A DNA stretch of 44,680 nt. It comes from Prochlorococcus sp. AG-412-J13 (lineage in GTDB: Bacteria; Cyanobacteriota; Cyanobacteriia; PCC-6307; Cyanobiaceae). The notes under the pieces are model-generated. The model was not told the DNA's origin. It made no database searches and saw only the letters and a program-made list of their open reading frames with translations. The DNA lies in contig QCLE01000014.1 in the NCBI GenBank assembly GCA_003214815.1, positions 1 through 44,680 of the forward strand, written 5' to 3'. Of this stretch, positions 38,327-44,680 are shown piece by piece; the first letter of the stretch is position 1, and each line of letters begins with the position of its first letter. The position numbers and the translations under genes are program-made.

Positions 38327-39553
38327 GTGGTTCAAGTAAACGAAAATTATTTAAAACTCAAAGCAGGCTATTTATTTCCTGAAATTGCTAAAAGGGTAAA
38401 ACTATATTCTCAATCAAATAAGACTGCAGAAATTATTAAGCTTGGCATAGGAGATGTTACAGAACCATTACCTAGAACATGCATAGAGGCTATGGGTAAA
38501 GCTTTACATGATATGGGCACAATAGATGGTTTCAGAGGTTATGGACCAGAACAAGGTTATTCTTGGCTCAGAGAAAAAATTTCTGAGCATGATTTTATTT
38601 CGAGAGACTGTAAAATTTCACCTGAAGAAATCTTTGTTTCAGATGGTTCTAAATGTGATAGTAGTAATATTTTAGATATTCTTGGCAAAGATAATTCAAT
38701 TGCTGTAACAGATCCTGTTTACCCTGTTTATGTAGACAGTAATGTAATGACAGGCAGAACTGGAGATGCTCTTGAAAATGGTACTTATCAAGGATTGACA
38801 TATCTTGCAATAAACGAGGGGAATAACTTTTTGCCAGAATTACCTGAAAAAAAAGTTGATATAATATACCTCTGTTTTCCTAATAATCCGACTGGAGCAA
38901 CGATTAATAAAGAAGAACTGAAAAAGTGGGTTGACTATGCACTTCAAAATAAATCTCTAATACTTTTTGACGCAGCTTATGAAGCATTCATTCAAGATAA
39001 TGATATTCCACATTCAATATATGAGATTGAGGGAGCAAAGGATTGTGCTATTGAATTTAGATCTTTTTCAAAGAATGCAGGATTCACTGGAGTTAGATGT
39101 GCTTTTACAGTAATACCTAAAAATCTCAAAGGTTTGAGCTCAACAAATGAGGAAATAGACTTATGGCATCTTTGGAATAGACGACAATCTACAAAGTTCA
39201 ATGGAGTAAGTTATGTGGTTCAGAGAGGAGCAGAGGCTGTTTATTCTCTTGAAGGGAAGAAACAGGTAAGAGGTTTAATTGATTTTTATATGGAAAATGC
39301 AAAAATCATGAAAAATAAACTTCAGAATGCAGGATATAAAGTTTATGGTGGGGACAATGCTCCTTATATCTGGATTAAAGTTCCTGATCAAATGACATCT
39401 TGGGACTTTTTTGATTTCCTTCTCCAAAAAGTTAGTGTAGTGGGAACACCTGGGAGCGGATTTGGATTATCAGGAGAGGGTTATTTTCGTCTGTCAGCAT
39501 TTAACTCACGATCAAACGTTATTGATGCAATGAAAAGAATAATTGATATATAA
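38327..39553 (+). CDS. dapL: LL-diaminopimelate aminotransferase
   Basis: PLP class I aminotransferase that converts tetrahydrodipicolinate directly to LL-diaminopimelate, the plant/cyanobacterial/chlamydial lysine route. The PLP lysine is K249 in [17 protein letters not shown]. The substrate-binding segments [15 protein letters not shown] and [16 protein letters not shown], and the C-terminal [17 protein letters not shown], fit the family. The 408 residues are full length. It starts with GTG at 38327, and the N-terminus [22 protein letters not shown] matches family sequences. It supplies lysine and meso-DAP. clpS follows after 31 bp. Confidence 0.96.
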   Translation: MVQVNENYLKLKAGYLFPEIAKRVKLYSQSNKTAEIIKLGIGDVTEPLPRTCIEAMGKALHDMGTIDGFRGYGPEQGYSWLREKISEHDFISRDCKISPEEIFVSDGSKCDSSNILDILGKDNSIAVTDPVYPVYVDSNVMTGRTGDALENGTYQGLTYLAINEGNNFLPELPEKKVDIIYLCFPNNPTGATINKEELKKWVDYALQNKSLILFDAAYEAFIQDNDIPHSIYEIEGAKDCAIEFRSFSKNAGFTGVRCAFTVIPKNLKGLSSTNEEIDLWHLWNRRQSTKFNGVSYVVQRGAEAVYSLEGKKQVRGLIDFYMENAKIMKNKLQNAGYKVYGGDNAPYIWIKVPDQMTSWDFFDFLLQKVSVVGTPGSGFGLSGEGYFRLSAFNSRSNVIDAMKRIIDI

Positions 39554-39584
39554 TTATTAGTACTATTTAAATTCTAAAATTTTA

Positions 39585-39902
39585 ATGTTATCTATAAAGT
39601 TAGAACAAAGTGAAAGTAATAATTCAGCAGTGATTGAAAAGAAACCTGCTGAATTAAAAAATAAATCTCCAAAATATAAGGTTTTACTTCATAATGACCC
39701 AGTTAATTCTATGGAGTATGTCACTATTTCACTGCGAGAAGTTGTGCCGCAATTAAGTGAACAAGATGCTATCGCGATAATGCTAGAGGCACACAATACG
39801 GGTGTAGGGTTGGTAATTGTTTGTGATTTAGAGCCAGCAGAATTCTACTCAGAATCATTAAAATCGAAAGGAATTTCTAGTTCAATTGAGAAAGAGGATT
39901 AG
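39585..39902 (+). CDS. clpS: ATP-dependent Clp protease adaptor ClpS
   Basis: Delivers N-degron substrates to a ClpC/ClpA unfoldase. The 105-residue protein has the peptide-binding signature LHNDPVNSMEYV (35-46), the His70 region EAHNTGVGLVIV, and a short polar N-terminal extension that inserts into the Clp chaperone. ATG at 39585 is the only clear start. It follows dapL on the same strand and converges on the radical SAM gene, 15 bp away. Confidence 0.94.
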   Translation: MLSIKLEQSESNNSAVIEKKPAELKNKSPKYKVLLHNDPVNSMEYVTISLREVVPQLSEQDAIAIMLEAHNTGVGLVIVCDLEPAEFYSESLKSKGISSSIEKED

Positions 39903-39917
39903 TATCGGTTTTATTGA

Positions 39918-41486
39918 TTATTTAGGTTGGGCTACTTTCCTTTCTGATAAGGGACGGACTTTTAAAGATTCACTTAAAGAAGACTTTCCATATTCTCTCT
40001 CAAGAATGTTGATAACTGTTTTACCAAATTCATCTTCTGGATTATCAAAAGCTTCTAAGCAAACCTGACCAAGTTTTTCCCCTAATGCGCCTGGGTTCCA
40101 CAGAAGTTTTCTCGCTGTCCAAGGCATCATGCTCATTGGATTATAATTTGGCTTCAAAATTTTATGATCCAAGGCGTACTTCTCAAGAAGAGTATGAGGT
40201 TGCAAACCTATAAAGAATATAGCTGGATCTACTAAGCCTTTACCAAAAATTTTTTCTAATTCTCTATGGTAAGCAATTGTTTGTCTTATAGTGCTTGGCG
40301 TTTCGTCAAAAACATTAAATGAATAATTGACAGAAACATGATTCTTGAAACCTGATTGGACTAGCATTCTGCAATTATTTAATACAGTTTCAAGGTCATA
40401 CGCTAATCTCATTTTTCTAACAAGTTCTTGAGATCCCGAAGTGATACCTATTTCAAAATAGCTCATACCTGTATCAACCATAAGCTGAGCTAGCTCAGCA
40501 TCAATATTATCTGCTCTGATGTATGCAGCCCAATTAATATCGTCCCAGCCTTGATCTTTAATAGCTTGCAAAAGTGTTTTTGCATCTTCAATATGTTTTT
40601 TGGCTGGAATAAACTGTGCATCTGTGAACCAAAATCCTCTTACTCCGAGATCATAAAGTTGCTTCATTTCTTTGATTACTTCGTTTATAGGATTAATGCG
40701 AACCTGCTTCCCCTCCACTACTGTATAAACACAGAAACAACAATTATGAGGACAACCTCTTTTAGTTTGTACCCCGATATAGTAGTCTCCTCCTTCTAGA
40801 TACCAATTGAATTCAGGCCATATTGATTGAATATATTGATAGTTGCAAGCAGTTTTAACGTTGCCTGAAGGTTGTTCATGTATTAATTTGTTCCGAGGTT
40901 TTTGTCCAGCAAAATAACATCTTTCTTCCTCTATAGAATCTCCCCTAATGATTTTCTCTATGAGATTTTCTCCCTCTCCAACAGAGATAACAGTCCCTTT
41001 TGGAAGTAGACTTCCTAATTGTTCATAGAAGACGCTAACCGCCCCGCCTCCTAAAACTACTTTTACATTTTTGTTGTATTTTTGTGCTCTTTTTAGACCC
41101 ATCTTGACCAAAGAAGTATTTCTATATATTTCTCCGTAATGAGATGCAATTAATTTTAATCCTCCCCAAGAACCTCTAATTTTTTTAAGGATATTTTTTG
41201 AGTAGAAAACTTCAAAAGAGTTTTGTAGTGGATTCCCACTTCTGCCATCTACAGGAGCATAAATTTGTATATCTCTCCATGAAAAAATGATTAGATGAGG
41301 TCTAAATTGATCAATTTTTCTAGCTAAATATTTGGAAACTTTATTAGATGGAATAATTGCTAGATCAATGAATTGTTGCTCTATACCTGGAAAACATTTG
41401 TGAATATGGTCTGCTAAATAAATAGGTCCTATTGGAAATATTGGATTACAGGGCAGTCTTACAGTTAGGATTTTTCCATAGTGCAT
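39918..41486 (-). CDS. B12-binding-type radical SAM protein (PSII high-light-acclimation family)
   Basis: Radical SAM protein of the cobalamin-binding class. The 4Fe-4S ligands C245, C249 and C252 form CPHNCCFC in the 522-residue product. The N-terminal domain (VRLPCNPIFPIGPIYLADHIHK, then VVLGGGAVSVF and SVGEGENLI) is a Rossmann-like B12-binding domain. The C-terminal SAM domain has TDAQFIPAKKHIEDA and YFEIGITSGSQELV. I recall this cyanobacterial and plastid family annotated as a photosystem II high light acclimation radical SAM protein; the reaction is unknown. I chose ATG 41486 because relatives begin near VRLPCNPIFPIG. An ATG at 41537 would add 17 Lys/Asn-rich residues. Confidence 0.85.
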   Translation of the reverse strand: MHYGKILTVRLPCNPIFPIGPIYLADHIHKCFPGIEQQFIDLAIIPSNKVSKYLARKIDQFRPHLIIFSWRDIQIYAPVDGRSGNPLQNSFEVFYSKNILKKIRGSWGGLKLIASHYGEIYRNTSLVKMGLKRAQKYNKNVKVVLGGGAVSVFYEQLGSLLPKGTVISVGEGENLIEKIIRGDSIEEERCYFAGQKPRNKLIHEQPSGNVKTACNYQYIQSIWPEFNWYLEGGDYYIGVQTKRGCPHNCCFCVYTVVEGKQVRINPINEVIKEMKQLYDLGVRGFWFTDAQFIPAKKHIEDAKTLLQAIKDQGWDDINWAAYIRADNIDAELAQLMVDTGMSYFEIGITSGSQELVRKMRLAYDLETVLNNCRMLVQSGFKNHVSVNYSFNVFDETPSTIRQTIAYHRELEKIFGKGLVDPAIFFIGLQPHTLLEKYALDHKILKPNYNPMSMMPWTARKLLWNPGALGEKLGQVCLEAFDNPEDEFGKTVINILEREYGKSSLSESLKVRPLSERKVAQPK

Positions 41487-41537
41487 TCTGTGGTAATTTT
41501 TTTTATTTAATTTTTCGTACTTCAAATTAAAATTCAT

Positions 41538-41988
41538 GTTATGAAATTTAATGAATTTATTTCCTTAAGAATCTAACTACTTTATTACTTATTTGGAGAA
41601 ATTAAAAATTCTAAGAAAATACTCAAGAAAATTTTATTTAATTTAGATATTAGAAATCATATAAATACAGCATACTTTGAGAATTTTTAATTTATCTATC
41701 CATATAGATATTTGGTGCTACAAATTTTCTCGCATAATACCTAACAGGATAATTTAGTATTTGATGTTATTATTTCATCTAATACATATTGCTCCCACCA
41801 AAGAGGAATTGTCTAGTTGCATTGATCCAGTATCCATCTAGCATGCAATGAATAAAATCTTCCATTAAAAATCAATAAAATATTCTTTTTCCAAAATAAA
41901 ATATGATATGAATAAAAATAATTACTTTAAAAAGATATTTAATTTTAAAAAACTATTAAACATTTTCGAATTTACTTTACTTTTGAAA
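41538..41988. other. Gap upstream of tRNA-Thr, no intact gene
   Basis: 451 bp between the radical SAM gene and tRNA-Thr. No intact frame of useful length exists. The central part has noticeably more G+C than its surroundings and includes a reverse-strand frame (41692-41844) that reads like protein but has stop codons; it is listed separately. The rest is AT-rich. Confidence 0.6.
41692..41844 (-). pseudogene. Possible remnant of a small gene
   Basis: From ATG 41844 the frame reads MLDGYWINATRQFLFGGSNM then Y, TAG, two codons, two TAA codons, and continues HQILNYPVRYYARKFVAPNIYMDR to a TAA. Both halves look like protein (aromatic and basic residues in regular pattern) and stay in one frame, interrupted only by the central stop codons (41767-41781). 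I do not recognise the family. This may be a decayed small gene, or a fortunate pattern in noncoding DNA. Confidence 0.3.
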
Positions 41989-42060
41989 TGCCGATAATTG
42001 GAATTGAACCAATGACCTACTGTTTACGAGACAGTTGCTCTACCGCTGAGCTATATCGGC
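41989..42060 (-). tRNA. tRNA-Thr (anticodon CGU)
   Basis: Reverse-strand tRNA reading ACG. Acceptor arms GCCGATA and TATCGGC pair fully with A as discriminator. The D arm is AGCTCAGCGGTAGAGC, the anticodon loop CTCGTAA places CGT at 42028-42026, and the T arm is ATTGG-TTCAATT-CCAAT. 72 nt, no intron, CCA not encoded. It is divergent from the DUF3493 gene, 55 bp away. Confidence 0.97.
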
Positions 42061-42115
42061 AATACGAAAATATTGATATTTTCATATAAAATTAAGTTTA
42101 TAATTTAATTTATTA

Positions 42116-42352
42116 ATGTCAAAAATAGATCCTGAATTAAAAAAGAAATTATTGAAAGAGTCCCAGTCTCCCTTCAAGGGTTTAAGGAGAATATTGTGGA
42201 TAGCTTTTAGTGGTTCAGCATTTTTAGGTCTTTTAATAATGCTTTCCAAAATTGCAAGTGGTGGTGAATTACAGCAAAATAATCTTTTTATACAATTTGG
42301 TGCTTGTATATTATTCCCAACCTTATTGTTTTTTGATAGGAATAAGGATTGA
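42116..42352 (+). CDS. DUF3493 / LPA1-REP27-like small membrane protein
   Basis: A 78-residue protein with two predicted membrane helices (about 27-46 and 56-72) and a polar N-terminus. The sequence SPFKGLRRILWIAFSGSAFLG at the start of the first helix is characteristic of the DUF3493 family, which by memory corresponds to the C-terminal part of plant LPA1 and Chlamydomonas REP27, needed for photosystem II assembly or repair. Only 16 bp separate its stop codon from the infB stop, so the two converge. Confidence 0.75.
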   Translation: MSKIDPELKKKLLKESQSPFKGLRRILWIAFSGSAFLGLLIMLSKIASGGELQQNNLFIQFGACILFPTLLFFDRNKD

Positions 42353-42368
42353 TAAGTTAAATATTTTT

Positions 42369-44680
42369 TTATTGGGTTAATGTCCTCTTTTTGGTTACAA
42401 ATTTGAATGCTTCGATTATGTCTCCATCAATCCAAGAAGAGAATTTATCGCACCCAACTCCACATTCAAATCCTGTATTTACTTCTTTAACATCATCTTT
42501 AGACCTTTTTAGTGAGTCTAAATTACCTTCAAAAATTACTTTATCTGATCGAATAACTCTAAGCGAACAATTCCGTTGTAATTTACCAGTTTGTACATAA
42601 CAGCCTGCTATAGCTCCTTTACCAACTGAGAAAGTTGCTCGAACTTCGGCTTTTCCTAAAGATTCTTCAACAAGATCAGGTTCAAGTAGTCCTTCCATTG
42701 CTAACTGAATATCTTCTAAGAGCTTATAGATTACTTCATATTCTCTTATATCAACGTCATTAGCATCAGCGGCTCTCTTTGCACCAGAAGCCAATGAGGT
42801 GTTAAACCCAATAATTACTGACCCAGATGCAGCAGCGAGATCTATATCTGTCTCAGTTATTTCTCCAGGAGCAGAGAGCAAAACTCTAACTTGAACTTCA
42901 TTTTTTGGTAATTGTTCCAGTGATCCTAATATCGCTTCAACACTACCTTGAACATCAGCTTTGAGAATTAGGTTTAACTCCTTTAGTTCTCCATCATTTG
43001 CTTGAGTTGATAAGGATGATAAGCTGACTCTTCTAGAGGCCATTTGCTGAGCTAATTTTGTGGCTCTAGCATCTGTTGCCCTTTCTCCAACAATGGCTCG
43101 AGCAGTTTTCTCATCAGGGTAGACTTCGAATTCATCCCCGGCTGTGGGTACTTCACTGAATCCTAGGGCTTCCACTGGGAATGAGGGTCCTGCTTCTTTG
43201 ATTCTATTACCATGTTCATCAACCATTGCTCTAATTTTTCCGAGGACTGAACCCGCAGCTAAAACATTTCCAGATTTTAAGGTCCCATTTTGTACTAACA
43301 AAGTAGCCACAGGCCCTTTGGCTTTGTCTAGGTGAGCTTCAATAACAGTACCTTTTGCAAATCTATTAGGGTTAGCTTGAAGATCTTCTACTTCGGATAC
43401 TAATAAAATCATTTCGAGCAATTTATCAATGTTTTGTTTCTTGATTGCACTTACTGGAACCATTACTGTATCTCCTCCCCAATCTTCAGCAATTAAATCT
43501 TTTTCTGATAGTTCCTGCTTTACTCTGTCTGGAGATGCGCCTTCTTTATCAATTTTATTTATTGCAACAACTATTGGTACTTTTGCAGCTCTTGCATGAC
43601 TGATAGCCTCAAGTGTTTGAGGCCTGCAACCATCATCTGCAGCAACTACAAGAACTGCTACATCTGTAACCTTTGTACCCCTCGCTCTCATTGCAGTAAA
43701 AGCTTCATGACCAGGGGTATCAAGAAAAGTTAATTTTTTCTTTTTAGATTCATGTATAAATTCAACTTGATAAGCTCCTATGTGTTGAGTGATGCCCCCT
43801 GCTTCCCCCGAAGCTACTCTTGATTCTCTGATGGAATCTAAAAGACTTGTTTTTCCATGATCTACATGACCCATCACTGTAATAACAGGTGGTCTTCTTA
43901 TGAGATTATCAATATCTTCAGATTCAATCATAGCTACTGTTTTCTCTGCAGCTTCTTGGATATCATCTTGCAAAACAGGTACTCCAAATTCTTCTGCTAC
44001 AGTTTCAATAGTGGCTAAGTCGAGTGATTGAGTAACGGTTGCAGTTATTCCTTTAAAAAAGAGAGATTTGATTATTTCAGAACTTTCAAGACTTAATTTA
44101 TCAGCTAATTCTTGAACTGTTAAATTATCTTCGGGTACTATTATCATTTCAGGCCTTACTTGTTTGGCTTCTTTGGCAGCCTTTAACTCCATAGCTCTCC
44201 TTTTCTGCCTTTGCCTAGTAGTCTCTTTTTTCTTCTTTTTAAATTGTTTTATAGTTTTTTGAGATTTGGATTCATCAGACTTTTCTTTCTTTGGACGCGC
44301 CAAACTAGCTGATAAGATTGAAATTTTTTCGCCTGAATATCCACTAGTTTCAGAAGTTAATGAATCATCATTCTCACCGATAATATGAACTTTCTGCCTT
44401 TGTTTTTGGGGATTTTTGCTTCTTAATGCTTCAAGTTTTGCGCTATCGTCCCAGTCTGTCTTTCCTGGTTTTTTAGAATTATTTGAAAATGTTCTATGGG
44501 GTGGTTTTTTTGAATTAGGGGCAGTATTTGGACGACTATTTGGAGCTTTCGCTTTCTGTTTCGTTGTCTCAGTATTTTGTTGCTCTTTATTTTTTAAAAC
44601 TTTTTTGTCATTCTCAGATTTGTTAGTTTTTTGAAGTTGTAAGAGTTCATTAGGTGATACTGGCTTTCTAATTCCAGATG
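42369..44680 (-). CDS. infB: Translation initiation factor IF-2 (5' end outside window)
   Basis: GTPase that brings initiator tRNA to the 30S subunit. The frame stays open to the right edge, so the TTG near 44303 is not the start. Visible upstream of it is the cyanobacterial-type N-terminal region: a Pro/Asn/Lys-rich stretch, then [19 protein letters not shown] and [20 protein letters not shown]. The IF2-N domain follows ([20 protein letters not shown]). G1 is GHVDHGKTS (bases 43845-43871), G3 DTPGHEAF and G4 NKIDK, and domains II-IV reach the C-terminus. About 770 residues are visible; the missing N-terminus is probably a few hundred residues. Confidence 0.97.
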   Translation of the reverse strand, partial: SGIRKPVSPNELLQLQKTNKSENDKKVLKNKEQQNTETTKQKAKAPNSRPNTAPNSKKPPHRTFSNNSKKPGKTDWDDSAKLEALRSKNPQKQRQKVHIIGENDDSLTSETSGYSGEKISILSASLARPKKEKSDESKSQKTIKQFKKKKKETTRQRQKRRAMELKAAKEAKQVRPEMIIVPEDNLTVQELADKLSLESSEIIKSLFFKGITATVTQSLDLATIETVAEEFGVPVLQDDIQEAAEKTVAMIESEDIDNLIRRPPVITVMGHVDHGKTSLLDSIRESRVASGEAGGITQHIGAYQVEFIHESKKKKLTFLDTPGHEAFTAMRARGTKVTDVAVLVVAADDGCRPQTLEAISHARAAKVPIVVAINKIDKEGASPDRVKQELSEKDLIAEDWGGDTVMVPVSAIKKQNIDKLLEMILLVSEVEDLQANPNRFAKGTVIEAHLDKAKGPVATLLVQNGTLKSGNVLAAGSVLGKIRAMVDEHGNRIKEAGPSFPVEALGFSEVPTAGDEFEVYPDEKTARAIVGERATDARATKLAQQMASRRVSLSSLSTQANDGELKELNLILKADVQGSVEAILGSLEQLPKNEVQVRVLLSAPGEITETDIDLAAASGSVIIGFNTSLASGAKRAADANDVDIREYEVIYKLLEDIQLAMEGLLEPDLVEESLGKAEVRATFSVGKGAIAGCYVQTGKLQRNCSLRVIRSDKVIFEGNLDSLKRSKDDVKEVNTGFECGVGCDKFSSWIDGDIIEAFKFVTKKRTLTQ

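Noticed and set aside
42369-44303. infB starting at the TTG near 44303
   Set aside because: The frame continues to the window edge and encodes the conserved cyanobacterial IF-2 segment ([25 protein letters not shown]), so the gene is cut by the window and not short.
44416-44634. 72-codon forward frame near the right edge
   Set aside because: It is antisense to the Lys/Pro-rich N-terminal region of infB.
1-44680. CRISPR array, insertion sequence, tmRNA, RNase P RNA, SRP RNA or rRNA
   Set aside because: Read through for spaced direct repeats, transposase motifs and conserved RNA cores; none seen by eye.

Overview
The window looks like core chromosome of a marine picocyanobacterium, most likely a high-light-adapted Prochlorococcus. 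The DNA is very AT-rich and intergenic gaps are short. Both photosystem I core genes (psaA, psaB) and psaI-psaL are present, as are a ferredoxin-dependent glutamate synthase, an MPBQ/MSBQ methyltransferase, LL-diaminopimelate aminotransferase, a CbiG-CobJ fusion and a cyanobacterial RNase E. Several proteins match, from memory, the versions found in Prochlorococcus and marine Synechococcus. I see no insertion sequence, prophage, CRISPR array or genomic island.

Layout. (1) 1-7174, all forward: the distal part of the spc/alpha ribosomal cluster: secY (cut at the left edge), adk, rpmJ, rpsM, rpsK, rpoA, rplQ, truA, rplM, rpsI, rpmE, prfA. (2) 7188-11826: an HNH nuclease gene divergent from alr (alanine racemase), tRNA-Ser(GCU), a HAD-type phosphatase, and a reverse-strand cobalamin gene that fuses CbiG and CobJ. 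(3) 12159-19008: psaA-psaB with a clear terminator, a GT2 membrane glycosyltransferase, a small membrane/HEAT-like protein, and psaI-psaL. psaI is only 37 codons long and lies opposite a spurious longer frame. (4) 19064-21619: the least conventional stretch. An NlpC/P60 peptidase gene and a class-A beta-lactamase-like gene diverge with start codons 3 nt apart. Beside them is a two-gene unit encoding a serine-resolvase-like protein, with Thr at the catalytic Ser position, and a 68-residue acidic protein. (5) 21914-27682: lipA, a YciI-like protein and glsF.

(6) 27878-32587: the str operon rpsL-rpsG-fusA-tufA, followed by a strong hairpin and rpsJ. (7) 32643-36254: a Lon-N-domain protein, MPBQ/MSBQ methyltransferase, prephenate dehydratase, a DUF1997 protein and RNase HII. 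The RNase HII gene overlaps the end of rne (36211-38031). (8) 38327-44680: dapL, clpS, a B12-binding radical SAM protein, a 451-bp gap with a possible gene remnant, tRNA-Thr(CGU), a DUF3493 (LPA1/REP27-like) membrane protein, and infB running off the right edge.

Most genes serve translation, photosystem I, nitrogen assimilation and cell-wall precursor synthesis (alr and dapL supply D-Ala and meso-DAP precursors; the NlpC/P60 and beta-lactamase-like proteins probably act on peptidoglycan). I found no convincing new multi-gene defence or mobile system. The items most worth a second look are the resolvase-like/68-aa pair, the divergent wall-enzyme pair, the inverted repeat that reaches the lipA start codon, the tufA-rpsJ hairpin, and the cysteine-free L36 and L31 proteins.
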